Source: Jonesia quinghaiensis DSM 15701
GTDB taxonomy: Bacteria; Actinomycetota; Actinomycetes; Actinomycetales; Cellulomonadaceae
DNA length: 64,000 nucleotides
Direction of reading: 5' to 3'
Assembly (NCBI RefSeq): GCF_000423205.1
Contig: NZ_AUHN01000006.1
Location: 62,001-126,000, forward strand
The notes under the pieces were generated by a model that ran no database searches, had not been told where the DNA came from, and worked only from the letters and a program-made list of their open reading frames with translations. How positions within the stretch are numbered: position 1 is the stretch's first letter; the number at the start of each line of letters is the position of its first letter. This document shows, piece after piece, positions 44,596-53,219 of the stretch. The position numbers and the translations under genes were made by a program.

Positions 44596-45912
44596 TTAGA
44601 TCTGGCTGATGCGTGTTGTGAGCCTCTGTTGAATATTGTTTTCGAGCGTGGAGGAGGACACCGTCTTCTTCACCCGGATGAGTTCGTTCTGAACGGCGGC
44701 TTTGTGGGCTGAGAGCGAGTTCTCTGTGAAACTTTCCTTGATCTCTCCCAACATGTTTATGGTTCTTTCTGCGGTTCGAGGGTCTGTGAACGCGTAGGTT
44801 AACAATTGGTCCATGGTGAGTTGGAGAAGGTCCACAAAGCTGGGTAGTTCTACGCGCAACCTGGGGCTGCCATGATCATCTGTGATGGATTTCGGCCCGG
44901 TAATGCGTGTAGTCAGGTAGCACAAGACGGCGGAAATATGGCCGAGTGCGTGCACTGCGGTTGTGGGGTCATTAATACCTGGTGATAGTGCTTTGTCTGT
45001 GACATCAAGGAGTTGCTGTAAACCAAATGATGGGTCTTGTGTTGATGTTCGTTCGAACCCAATCTTGATCCCTTGATGCAGTGCCTTTTCAAGGTGTTGG
45101 AGTTGGTCTCTGTCCACTGTTGTGTTCTCGATGGGCCAAGCCCGCGCGATCGGCAGCCCTGAGATGATGGAGGTGCCAGGTGCTATGTCAACAGAAATGA
45201 AGCATTGGGATCGTTGTGCAGCAGCGGCTAGTGCTTTGTCGTCGATGCGTGTCACAAACCCGGAGGCTTGGGCTTTCAATGGCCAACTTTGGGTCTGGGG
45301 GACGGGGTGGCCGTTTTGGGTCTGGCGTTTTTCGCTATACACCCGAGCGAGGGTAGTTGTTGTGTCGCTGTGAACATTTTTCAGCATTGTTTCTACGCGA
45401 ATCTGGCGTGTGAGGTGGGCTAGAAAGAGGATGAGTCCCACGACGCTTGCAACAGTGAGGAGGAACGCAACGGTGACCGAAATTTCTGGGACGAAGCCGT
45501 CACCTTCGCTTGTTTCTACTCGAATGCTCCGCAGCACTGTCAGCGAATAAACGAAAGTGGCGAGAAAGAGTGCCAGGGTGTTGTGAACGAATCGGTCCTG
45601 TGTGAATGTGCGCAGCAGCCGGGGCGAAAACTGGCTGCTCGCTAGTTGAAGGGTTACTACTGTCAATGAGAAAGTCAGCGACGTGACGGTGATGAGTGAA
45701 CCGGCAATGGTTTCCAGCATCGAGCGGGCAGCTTCGGGGTCTCCACCAAAAAGGACACCAGAAACAGCGGGTGGGAGGCTGTCATCAGTGATGCGGTCAA
45801 TGTGGGGCAGTAGTTGGCCGAGTGTTACTGCAATGGCGATAAAGAAAACTGGTACAGGCCACAATTGTGTCCGAAGCGATTCACGCGTTGACTGCACATC
45901 TAGTTTTGCCAT
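44596..45912 (-). CDS. DUF2254 family membrane protein
   Basis: A 438-residue protein. About four transmembrane helices in the first 175 residues (PVPVFFIAIAVTLGQLL, LITVTSLTFSLTVVTLQLASSQFSPRLL, LALFLATFVYSLTVL, VAFLLTVASVVGLILFLAHL), then a cytoplasmic domain with GFVTRIDDKAL and FGLQQLLDVTDKALSPGINDPTTAV, the DUF2254 core. Function unknown. Same strand as the DUF421 gene upstream of it, 39 bases apart. Confidence 0.85.
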   Translation of the reverse strand: MAKLDVQSTRESLRTQLWPVPVFFIAIAVTLGQLLPHIDRITDDSLPPAVSGVLFGGDPEAARSMLETIAGSLITVTSLTFSLTVVTLQLASSQFSPRLLRTFTQDRFVHNTLALFLATFVYSLTVLRSIRVETSEGDGFVPEISVTVAFLLTVASVVGLILFLAHLTRQIRVETMLKNVHSDTTTTLARVYSEKRQTQNGHPVPQTQSWPLKAQASGFVTRIDDKALAAAAQRSQCFISVDIAPGTSIISGLPIARAWPIENTTVDRDQLQHLEKALHQGIKIGFERTSTQDPSFGLQQLLDVTDKALSPGINDPTTAVHALGHISAVLCYLTTRITGPKSITDDHGSPRLRVELPSFVDLLQLTMDQLLTYAFTDPRTAERTINMLGEIKESFTENSLSAHKAAVQNELIRVKKTVSSSTLENNIQQRLTTRISQI

Positions 45913-45951
45913 GGTGATGCCTCATCGTTGACTAATCAAAATACTGGTTCA

Positions 45952-46476
45952 TTATCCGTTGTTATGCTGAAACCCCGCGACTCCAGCAAGTGATGATCCG
46001 TTGCCAAGCGAACCTTTCTGAATGACACTGATTTTGCCGTTTGTTTCTAAGACCACAGCTGCAACGTTGGTGGTGTCACCGGCTCCTGCGCCACGGATTG
46101 CCTGGAGAACTTCAGATTCAGTGAGCCGGTTTCTCCGTAGTTCGTCTGTTTGTAGGCGCCCGTCAACCACAAGTGCTGTTGGCCATGCGGTGATTGCGTT
46201 GCGCGCACCGGGTAGGCGGGTGGACACCCACGCCATCACGAGTTGTAGGCCGGCGAGAAGGAGGAGTGCGGTCAACCCTTCAACGTATGAAACGTCGCTA
46301 CTGAGCAAAATGCTGGCAAGCGTGGAACCCAATGCGACAGTAATGACGAAGTCGAAAGCGTTAAGTTGGCTCAGAGTTCTTTTGCCGGAAATCCGCAACA
46401 ACCCTATGAGCGATGCGTATGTCACGGTCCCTACGAGGAGGACACGGAAGACGTCAGCCCACGAATCAAACCACAT
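45952..46476 (-). CDS. DUF421 (YetF-like) membrane protein
   Basis: A 174-residue protein with three N-terminal transmembrane helices followed by a small alpha/beta domain. Family marks: LLRISGKRTLSQLNAFDFVITVALGSTLASILL, TALVVDGRLQTDELRRNRLTESEVLQAIRGAGAG, and AAVVLETNGKISVI. YetF proteins are linked to spore and stress physiology in Bacillus, with unclear mechanism. It is transcribed together with the DUF2254 gene. Confidence 0.85.
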   Translation of the reverse strand: MWFDSWADVFRVLLVGTVTYASLIGLLRISGKRTLSQLNAFDFVITVALGSTLASILLSSDVSYVEGLTALLLLAGLQLVMAWVSTRLPGARNAITAWPTALVVDGRLQTDELRRNRLTESEVLQAIRGAGAGDTTNVAAVVLETNGKISVIQKGSLGNGSSLAGVAGFQHNNG

Positions 46477-46524
46477 GACAACTCCTGAGAACTCGACTAA
46501 CTGGTGTTAGTTGAGCCTGACACA

Positions 46525-47658
46525 TCACCCATGAGTCTGCGACCTGCGGTTGTTAGAAACGGCGTTCCCTTCGGCGCTGGGCAACGCAACATAGATCCTT
46601 AAACCGCCATGCTCCCGTGGCGCCAAGTCCAGTTGGCCGTTGTGTGATTCCACGATGCGCGCAACGATTGCTAGCCCTAACCCGACCCCGTTTTCGGCGG
46701 GGCCATGTGTGTAGCGGGTGCGTTCGCTGCCGCGTTGGAATGGTTCGGTGAATGTGGCGACCTGAAGGGGTGACAGGTGGGCGCCGCTGTTCTCAACGAT
46801 GAGCACGCATCGGTCAGCCACCATACCTGTGCGGATGTCAATAGTTCCACCATCAGGGAGGTTGTGCATGATCGCGTTGTGCACAAGGTTTGTTGCGAGT
46901 TGCGTCAGCAAAACAGGCTCACCCATGACCAGCGCCGTATTGCAGTCGGTTGTGATGGTGATGCCTGCTTTTTCCGCGAACGGTATGAGTGTTTCCACTG
47001 CTTCTTCAGCGACGAGTGACAGATCTGTCACGTCGCGTTTGTCGAGTGATGCGCCTGCTCGGCTGAGCATGAGGAGGGATTCGGTGAGGGCAATGGCTCT
47101 ACTGTTGACTTTCCACAGGCGGGCTAAGTCTTCGACATGGTCAGGGTGGGGCCGTTGCTGCGCAACTTCAAGGACTGTCTGGGTGATGGCGAGTGGTGTG
47201 CGCAATTCGTGGGAGGCGTTGGCTGCGAATCTTTGCTGTTCCAGCACTTGTTTTTCGATGCGTTCCATCATGGTGTCAAACGCGTCGGCAAGTTCTCGAA
47301 ACTCATCTGATCGTCCAGGCAAGTTGATGCGATGAGACAGCGATCCTTTGGCTGCGTCCCGTGTTGCCTCGGTGATTTTGGTGAGGGGGCTGAGCATGCG
47401 CCCTGCCAGTAACCATCCGCCAGTCACTCCAAGAATGAGCAGGAGCGTGAAAGTTATGGATGCGGCGGGGATAAAAGCATTCATGAGGTCGTAGCGGTTT
47501 GGAACAAAAACATTCGCGGCTCTAATGAGTGTGTCTGGTACGTACCGCAGGAGAAATAGCCACACCACGCCAAAGAGGAATCCTCCAGTGACGATGAGGA
47601 ACCCGGCGTAGCTAAAAGTAAGCTTCCATCGGACGCTTAACCCGCGGCGCCTAACCAC
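46525..47658 (-). CDS. Sensor histidine kinase of a two-component system
   Basis: A 377-residue membrane kinase. Two transmembrane helices (about 20-40 and 70-90) flank a short external loop, then HAMP (about 95-145), HisKA with phosphorylation site FAANASHELRTPL, and HATPase with N box LVHNAIMHN and G box NGVGLGLAIVARIVESHNG. The GTG at 47658 is chosen: it lies six bases after GAGGAGG and overlaps the response-regulator stop as GTGGTTAG; an upstream ATG at 47688 is less well placed. The small sensor domain suggests a ligand at the membrane or envelope. Confidence 0.9.
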   Translation of the reverse strand: MVRRRGLSVRWKLTFSYAGFLIVTGGFLFGVVWLFLLRYVPDTLIRAANVFVPNRYDLMNAFIPAASITFTLLLILGVTGGWLLAGRMLSPLTKITEATRDAAKGSLSHRINLPGRSDEFRELADAFDTMMERIEKQVLEQQRFAANASHELRTPLAITQTVLEVAQQRPHPDHVEDLARLWKVNSRAIALTESLLMLSRAGASLDKRDVTDLSLVAEEAVETLIPFAEKAGITITTDCNTALVMGEPVLLTQLATNLVHNAIMHNLPDGGTIDIRTGMVADRCVLIVENSGAHLSPLQVATFTEPFQRGSERTRYTHGPAENGVGLGLAIVARIVESHNGQLDLAPREHGGLRIYVALPSAEGNAVSNNRRSQTHG

Positions 47659-48349
47659 GGTCCGCCTCCTCAGAACCCTCGGGGGCATCGTCAATGTCAA
47701 TGCGGTAACCAACACCGGGAACGGTAGCAATTAACCAGGGCTCTCCGAGGCGTTTGCGCAAAGCGGACACGGTGATGCGAACAGCGTTGGTGAACGGGTC
47801 AGCGTTCTCATCCCACGCCTTCTCGAGCAACACCTCCGCACTGACAACCCCACCTTCAGCAGCAACCAGCACTTCAAGAACCGCGAACTGTTTACGCGTC
47901 AACGCCACGTACCGGCCGTCCCGGTAAACTTCCCGGCGAAACGGATCAAGCCGAAGACCCGCTATCTCAATCACAGGAGGTCGGCGTTGCCCACGGCGCC
48001 GATCAAGTGCCCGTAACCGGAGCACTAACTCTTTGAGTTCAAAGGGTTTGGTGAGGTAGTCGTCGGCCCCAATCTCAAAACCGGAGGTTTTGTCATCAAG
48101 GCGATCAGCGGCGGTCAGCATGATGATCGCTGTGCCGCTGCCACTCGTCACGATGTGGCGTGCAATGTCATCGCCTGAGGGGCCGGGTATGTCCCGGTCC
48201 AGGATGGCAATGTCGTACTCATTAACGCCTAACAGTTCCAGTGCACTGTCACCATCGAGCGCAATGTCTGCGGCGATGGCGGCCAAACGCAGCCCATCGC
48301 GTACCGCTTCAGCCATGAGGGGTTCATCTTCGACGATCAGTACGCGCAT
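47651..48349 (-). CDS. OmpR/PhoB-family response regulator
   Basis: A 232-residue two-domain regulator. Receiver: acidic pocket VEDEP, phosphoacceptor aspartate in IAILDRDIPG, threonine in IIMLTAADR, and the TKPFEL lysine. DNA-binding winged helix: LTRKQFAVLEVLVAAEGGVVSAEVLLEKAW to VRITVSALRKRLGEPWLIATVPGVGYRID. It overlaps the downstream kinase gene by eight bases. It is divergent from the alanine racemase operon across 86 bases and may control it; that is inference. Confidence 0.92.
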   Translation of the reverse strand: MRVLIVEDEPLMAEAVRDGLRLAAIAADIALDGDSALELLGVNEYDIAILDRDIPGPSGDDIARHIVTSGSGTAIIMLTAADRLDDKTSGFEIGADDYLTKPFELKELVLRLRALDRRRGQRRPPVIEIAGLRLDPFRREVYRDGRYVALTRKQFAVLEVLVAAEGGVVSAEVLLEKAWDENADPFTNAVRITVSALRKRLGEPWLIATVPGVGYRIDIDDAPEGSEEADRG

Positions 48350-48435
48350 ACCCCAAGGCTAACGGCACCGATATATCGCCGGCATATCAAAAACTTCATA
48401 CGTTCTGGTGACACCAAGCACCGTTGACTTAACCC

Positions 48436-49536
48436 ATGGCCCGCATGACTCAACCAACTTTGCATATTTTGACCTCCGCTGTTGCCCACAACGTGGCCAC
48501 AGTGCGTGCCCGCACCCACGCTGCGGTCATGGCAGTTGTGAAGGCTGACGGTTACGGGCACGGGGCAGTCACCGTCGCCACATCAGCGGTCGCGGCAGGG
48601 GCAACTCAGCTGGGGACAACAAGTCTGCGTGAAGCAGTCACCCTTCGTGAGGCAGGGCTGCGTGAACCCATCGTGGTGTGGCTCAACCCGGAGGGCCTGG
48701 ACGCCGAAACAGCAGCCGCGCACAGGATTGATGTCGCGGTTGGTTCGGTGGATGAGCTCACTGAACTTCTGGCCACACCGGCGAACAATCCGGTGGGTGT
48801 GCACTTGCATGTTGACACCGGAATGGCACGGGAAGGTTGCCCCCGCGCGGAGTGGGAAAAGTTCTTCGCCCTTGCCACTAGTGCCCAACAGCAGGGGCGC
48901 ATCACCGTGGTTGCGTTAATGGGCCACCTCCCTCGAGCTGACTACGGCGACCCAACCCACAATGCCGATGCGGTTGCTCAGATCCGGGTGGCACAAGCGC
49001 TGGCAGCCGCAGCAGGCCTGGGCACGCCGCCCACCCACATGGCAGCAACATCGGGCGCACTCACGGACCCGTCCACCCACTTCGACACCGTCCGAGTGGG
49101 GGCAGGTCTCGTTGGCATCGACCCATCAAACATGGTGGCACTCCACGGTGCTTCGCGCCTAACAGCGCCCATCGTGCATTCCGCGACGCTGGACGCTGGT
49201 ACTCCTGTCGGGTACGACGGCTCCTACGTCACCACCCACACAACGCACGTCAGCGTGCTGCCCGTGGGGTACGCCGACGGCATCCCACGATCAATTTCGC
49301 CTGGCGCCCACGTCGCTGTCCACAACCAGCGCTACCCGGTCATCGGCAGGGTCTCCATGGACCAAATTGTTATCGACACCGGCGAAACAAGTTTCCCCAT
49401 CGGCACAAAAGCAACAGTGTTTGGCCCCAGCGGTGGGGCAACCCCAACCATCCAGGAGTGGGCGACATGGGCAGGGACCATCCCTCACACCATCGTGACA
49501 AGCATCGGACCACGAGTACAAAGGACAGTTGTATGA
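48436..49536 (+). CDS. alr: Alanine racemase
   Basis: A 366-residue PLP enzyme making D-alanine for peptidoglycan. The PLP lysine lies in AVVKADGYGHGA near residue 38, HLHVDTGMAREG and MGHLPRADYGD occur in the barrel, and the second catalytic base tyrosine is in GYDGSYVTTH. No membrane domain. The first ATG (48436) has no good ribosome site; an ATG nine bases later is possible. The stop overlaps the ligase start as ATGA, so racemase and ligase are translationally coupled. Slightly divergent motifs (PVGYDGSYV) leave open activity on serine. Confidence 0.9.
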   Translation: MARMTQPTLHILTSAVAHNVATVRARTHAAVMAVVKADGYGHGAVTVATSAVAAGATQLGTTSLREAVTLREAGLREPIVVWLNPEGLDAETAAAHRIDVAVGSVDELTELLATPANNPVGVHLHVDTGMAREGCPRAEWEKFFALATSAQQQGRITVVALMGHLPRADYGDPTHNADAVAQIRVAQALAAAAGLGTPPTHMAATSGALTDPSTHFDTVRVGAGLVGIDPSNMVALHGASRLTAPIVHSATLDAGTPVGYDGSYVTTHTTHVSVLPVGYADGIPRSISPGAHVAVHNQRYPVIGRVSMDQIVIDTGETSFPIGTKATVFGPSGGATPTIQEWATWAGTIPHTIVTSIGPRVQRTVV

Positions 49537-50528
49537 CACGGCGAGTAGTAGTTATTGGTGGAGGAGAAAGCGCCGAACATGACGTTTCACTCGGGACTGC
49601 AGCAGCTATTAGTGACGCACTGACCCGCCTGGGATTCCACGTTGATGACATCACCATCAACAAAAATGGGGTGTGGACCTACCGAGGCAAACCGTTAGGT
49701 GAAACCCCACGAGCCTCAGTAGCAGGGGCGCTCACCCTCTTTGACACCGCAGACACCATTTTCCCAGCGGTCCACGGTGTCCTGGGGGAGGACGGAACAC
49801 TGGCAGCGTTATGCGCAATAACCCACACCCCCATGGTTGGGTCCACCCTGGGAGCAGGGGCACTCGCAATGGACAAGTGGGCCACAAAACTAATCGCTGA
49901 GGCATGCGGTATCTCCACCGCATCGGGCGTTTGTGTGACAGCTGCCGAAGCTGAAGAGCTTCTCTTCACCCGCGACGTTGTCGTGAAACCCGTGATGGCA
50001 GGGTCCAGTTACGGGGTGACGTTGGTGCGTGACCACCATGAGTTCGCCGATGCGATCCGAGTAGCAGCACAACACGACAATCGCATCCTCGTAGAAGAAG
50101 CAATCCGGGGCCGTGAAATAGATGTTGCAGTCCTACGCCAAGCAGACGGCACTCTCGTGGTTGCGCCGCCACTAGAAATCCATGCCGCAGGCCTGTTCGA
50201 CACTGCCGCAAAATATGGGGGAAACCCACCTTTCACCGTTCCAGCGGTTTTAACAGAGCGTGAGGAACAAGACCTCACCAACGCCGCCCGCATCATGTTT
50301 AACGCGCTGGGCTGTCGCGGAGTAGCACGCATCGACTTCTTCCTCACCGATAACGGTCTGGTCCTCAACGAAGTCAACACAATCCCAGGTATGACCCCTG
50401 ACTCGCAGGTGCCACGCATGTTCGCTGCTGGCGGTGTTGACTACACCTCTTTCATCGCTGAACTCGTTGCCACCGCACAGTCACCTGCCCCCATAAGCAC
50501 TGCTGATCTGGTTTTCCACGGTGAGTAA
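49533..50528 (+). CDS. ddl: D-alanine--D-alanine ligase family protein
   Basis: A 331-residue ATP-grasp ligase. N-terminal VVVIGGGESAEHDVSLGTA with the first catalytic glutamate, the VHGVLGEDGTLAALC loop, MVGSTLGAGALAMDK, the loop VKPVMAGSSYGVTLV with serine, the omega loop FDTAAKYGGNPPFTVPA with tyrosine, and the metal site RIDFFLTDNGLVLNEVNTIPGMT. The Glu-Ser-Tyr triad and AKY sequence are those of D-Ala-D-Ala ligases, not of D-lactate-type Van enzymes. AAAGGAC precedes the ATG at 49533. Linked to alr and an acyltransferase by overlapping stop and start codons. Confidence 0.9.
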   Translation: MTRRVVVIGGGESAEHDVSLGTAAAISDALTRLGFHVDDITINKNGVWTYRGKPLGETPRASVAGALTLFDTADTIFPAVHGVLGEDGTLAALCAITHTPMVGSTLGAGALAMDKWATKLIAEACGISTASGVCVTAAEAEELLFTRDVVVKPVMAGSSYGVTLVRDHHEFADAIRVAAQHDNRILVEEAIRGREIDVAVLRQADGTLVVAPPLEIHAAGLFDTAAKYGGNPPFTVPAVLTEREEQDLTNAARIMFNALGCRGVARIDFFLTDNGLVLNEVNTIPGMTPDSQVPRMFAAGGVDYTSFIAELVATAQSPAPISTADLVFHGE

Positions 50529-51579
50529 AACGAACCGTGACGGGTGGCCAGACCTCGCAAAAGGGCTATGCATCATCCTTGTCGTCCTGTGGCATGTGGT
50601 GACAAAACACGTCCAACACATTGACTGGGGGAGCGGGGAATCTGCGGCATCGCTGTGGGGTGTTGTGAGCGCACAATTGCTGCCACTGCGCATGCCCCTG
50701 TTTTTCCTCATCTCAGGCGTCTTTGCAGCCAGTATTGTGTACGCGAATAACTATGAACGGATCGTGCGCCGCTCAGGTGGGCTCCTTGCCTTATACGTGG
50801 TGTGGGTGCTCATTCAAACCGTTCTTTTCGCGTGGATCGCACCTGAGTTCGAGACAGCGCGCGCCCACAGCGTCAGTGAACTATTCGCGCACCTCACCTA
50901 TAGCCCCACCAACCTGTGGTACCTCCAAGCACTCGCTCTCTACCTGCTCCTTGCCCGCGCAACGCGGCGGTTACCACCGGTAGTGGTTTTGGGCTGTGCC
51001 TTCGTGATCTCAAGTGCCGCTGCTGCCGGGGCGCTCCCTACGTGGGGCAACTTTTGGCAGGTAGCCCAAAACGGTGTTTTCTTCCTCCTTGGCCTGTACG
51101 GGCGGCAGAGAATACGCGATGCCGCCGCCACAATTACGGGGAAGTGGGCGATCGGTTTATGTGCGCTCTTTGGTGTGGGGCTGATCCTAGTGGGGGCACT
51201 CGACGCCCGGAACATTCTCGGGGTGTGGCCAACAGTCAGTGCGCTCGCAGTCGCAGCGGGCGTCAGCGTCTGCGTTCTCGGCGACCGCCACGCCAGCGGT
51301 GTGACACAACCGCTGCGGTGGTTAGGGCAACGCACCTTACCTATATACGTGCTCCACATGATTCCGCTGGCAATCATCCACAACGTTGTTGCCGACCACA
51401 ACGCGATCATCCGCCTACCCGGCGCGGTCGTGTGGGAACCACTCGTCGTGACCGTACTCGTTGTGGCAGTCAGCATCGGCCTGTACTACGCGCTGCGTTA
51501 CTTGCGGTTAGGGCGACTCTTTCGCCCTGACATCCCCTACCGGTCCAAACATTCCATTGCACCCACGCAGACCAGCTAA
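50521..51579 (+). CDS. Acyltransferase-3 family membrane protein
   Basis: A 352-residue protein with about ten transmembrane helices. Hallmarks of acyltransferase-3: DLAKGLCIILVVLWHVV with the catalytic histidine near residue 26, RMPLFFLISGVFA, NLWYLQALALYLL, and RTLPIYVLHMIPLAII. These enzymes O-acylate sugars or envelope polymers. It starts at a GTG overlapping the ligase stop by eight bases, so it is the third gene of the alr-ddl operon. An acyltransferase-3 domain is also the membrane half of VanT serine racemases, which makes the context interesting. Confidence 0.87.
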   Translation: MSKTNRDGWPDLAKGLCIILVVLWHVVTKHVQHIDWGSGESAASLWGVVSAQLLPLRMPLFFLISGVFAASIVYANNYERIVRRSGGLLALYVVWVLIQTVLFAWIAPEFETARAHSVSELFAHLTYSPTNLWYLQALALYLLLARATRRLPPVVVLGCAFVISSAAAAGALPTWGNFWQVAQNGVFFLLGLYGRQRIRDAAATITGKWAIGLCALFGVGLILVGALDARNILGVWPTVSALAVAAGVSVCVLGDRHASGVTQPLRWLGQRTLPIYVLHMIPLAIIHNVVADHNAIIRLPGAVVWEPLVVTVLVVAVSIGLYYALRYLRLGRLFRPDIPYRSKHSIAPTQTS

Positions 51580-51602
51580 CCTGTGAGAGAAGTTTTTAGC
51601 GT

Positions 51603-51676
51603 GCCTCACCTTGGCTCACCGGGCTATTTCAGCGCTTGGCGTCAGTGCCTTGCCGGCCCGGTGAGCTGAGTGAGGC
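51603..51676 (+). terminator. Long imperfect stem-loop between acyltransferase and yjdM genes
   Basis: Outer arms GCCTCAC/GTGAGGC and inner arms GCTCACCGGGC/GCCCGGTGAGC pair perfectly, separated by a 4/3-base internal loop; the apical loop is 31 bases. It may be the terminator of the alr operon, though the interrupted stem also resembles a structured leader. Confidence 0.5.
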
Positions 51677-51706
51677 CCTGCCACCATGCGATGGAGTGAC
51701 GTATCA

Positions 51707-52072
51707 ATGTCTGACGTTTTACCTGCCTGCCCACAGTGCACCGAGTCTTACACCTATGAGCAAGGTTCACTACTGGTCTGCCCGATGTGCGGCCACGAAT
51801 GGTCCGCCCAGCAAGCAGGGGAGCCCGCCCCTGGGGAGGCGGTAGACGTCATCAAGGACGCTGTGGGCAACCCGCTTACGGACGGCGACACTGTCACCAT
51901 CGTCAAAAGCCTCAAGGTGAAAGGCGGCGGCGGTGGTGTGGTGAAAATTGGGACAAAGGTGCGCGGTATCCGCCTGATCTCTGACGGTGTGGGCGACCAC
52001 GACATCGACGCAACCGTTCCCGGATTCGGGCGTATGCAACTCAAATCCAGTGTTGTGAAGAAAGCCGTCTAA
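51707..52072 (+). CDS. yjdM: YjdM/PhnA-family zinc-ribbon protein
   Basis: A 121-residue protein: N-terminal zinc ribbon (CPQC-x13-CPMC) followed by the PhnA domain (DAVGNPLTDGDTVTIVKSLKVKG, VKIGTKVRGIRLI, DHDIDATVPGFGRMQLKSSVVKKA). Once linked to alkylphosphonate use, its real role is unknown; no phn genes are near. The ATG at 51707 gives the canonical start. Confidence 0.92.
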   Translation: MSDVLPACPQCTESYTYEQGSLLVCPMCGHEWSAQQAGEPAPGEAVDVIKDAVGNPLTDGDTVTIVKSLKVKGGGGGVVKIGTKVRGIRLISDGVGDHDIDATVPGFGRMQLKSSVVKKAV

Positions 52073-52079
52073 CTTGTCG

Positions 52080-52476
52080 ATGGATGACACACCCGGCGCG
52101 ACGACGCCCGTTGAGATTCGTAGGATGAGGCACGACGATGCCACTGACGTTCTGCAGGCATTCCAATCCGCCCCGGATATGTCCCGTCAGGGCGACGTAA
52201 AAACACTTCACGATGCCACAGAGTATGTGGCCCGCCTCATCGCACCGGGTGCAGCGCATCATCCATGGGCTATCACAGCAGATGACACCCTCGTCGGGTT
52301 GGTGTGTGTAAGTGTTGATTCAGGAAACCGCAACGGATGGTTCTGGTATTGGATGGCGCACCGCGCTCGCGGCCACGGGTGGACAAGGCGGGCAACGAAT
52401 TGATGTCGCTACGTATGGCAGGTTGCGCAGTGACCCACACCCCGACTATGAACCAATAACAATGCGCACCACGTGA
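52080..52476 (+). pseudogene. GNAT acetyltransferase with internal deletion and frameshift
   Basis: The first part (52080-52403) is a GNAT N-terminus: VEIRRMRHDDATDVLQAF and WAITADDTLVGLVCVSVDSGNRNGWFWYWMAHRARGHGWT, then it stops. The family C-terminus, RIDVATYGRLRSDPHPDYEPITMR, follows at once in a different frame and ends at 52476. About 50 residues that normally join these parts, including the helix that binds acetyl-CoA, are missing. It is therefore a deletion-type pseudogene. Confidence 0.75.
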
Positions 52477-52497
52477 AGAGCCCGCTAGGGTAGTGCG

Positions 52498-53061
52498 GTG
52501 ATTTCCGAACCTGCTACACGCCCGCAGCGCATCTGGATTGTTGGTGTTTCCGGCTCAGGGAAAACCACCCTGGCGCGTCACGTTGCACAAACCCTTGGTG
52601 TTGCGCATCTGGAGTTAGACGCTGTTTTTTGGCAAGAGAACTGGACGTTTCGTGACATCGATATTGCACAGCAAACGATCGTCAAGTTCTGTGAACAACA
52701 CCCTCAAGGCTGGGTGATGGACGGTAACTGGACCAACCGGCTCGACGGGATGCTCACCCCAGGGCAACCAGGCGGCGCTGACGTCATTGTGTGGCTCGAC
52801 CACCCACGTTATGTGACAATGACACGGTTGATCACCAGGACCGTTGTCCGCAGAATCACACAAAAACCGTTGTGGCACGGTAATACTGAACGAATCCGAG
52901 GCTGGTTTAGCGCCAACCCAGACAAAAACATCGTCATTTTCGCGTGGCGGCAACACAAGACTCTGCGTGAGCGCTGGTCACCATTAGCGGCAACTGAACC
53001 ATGGGTGATCCGCCTTTGTGGGCAACGCCAGGTCAAACAATGGCTCGCCACGTTGAACTAA
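52498..53061 (+). CDS. P-loop nucleotide kinase-like protein (adenylate kinase/FlaR-like)
   Basis: A 187-residue P-loop protein. Walker A IVGVSGSGKTTLARHVA at residue 15, HLELDAVFWQENW, a GWVMDGNWTNRL segment, and DVIVWLDHPRYVTMTRLITRTVVRRI with lid arginines. This is the pattern of DNA topology modulation/FlaR-like adenylate kinase relatives; the phosphate acceptor is unknown. The GTG start lies six bases after TAGGGT (52486-52491), so the mRNA is probably leaderless. Confidence 0.8.
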   Translation: MISEPATRPQRIWIVGVSGSGKTTLARHVAQTLGVAHLELDAVFWQENWTFRDIDIAQQTIVKFCEQHPQGWVMDGNWTNRLDGMLTPGQPGGADVIVWLDHPRYVTMTRLITRTVVRRITQKPLWHGNTERIRGWFSANPDKNIVIFAWRQHKTLRERWSPLAATEPWVIRLCGQRQVKQWLATLN

Positions 53062-53099
53062 TCTCGCACCCTCGACTCAACCACCGCGCACCCCTAGCC

Positions 53100-53169
53100 G
53101 CCGAGATCCTACCTCTCGCACTGAAATCCTTGCCCAGGCCAAGGATCTCAGTGCCGCAACAAGGATTTC
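53100..53169. repeat. 70-bp palindromic repeat, copy 1
   Basis: Matches copy 2 at 54673-54742 at 62 of 70 positions in the same orientation. It contains a 15-bp inner stem GCACTGAAATCCTTG/CAAGGATCTCAGTGC (one mismatch) with a 7-base loop, flanked by outer arms GAGATCCT and AGGATTTC. It lies between two genes and could fold as a cruciform or a long hairpin. Confidence 0.85.
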
Positions 53170-53219
53170 ATTGGGCGCAGCGCTGCACAGTAGGTGATAC
53201 TGCAAGGCAAGGAGGACCA

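Noticed and set aside
49533-50528. Vancomycin-resistance ligase (D-Ala-D-Lac type)
   Set aside because: The omega loop has AKY with tyrosine, as in D-Ala-D-Ala ligases, and no vanH or vanX gene is near.
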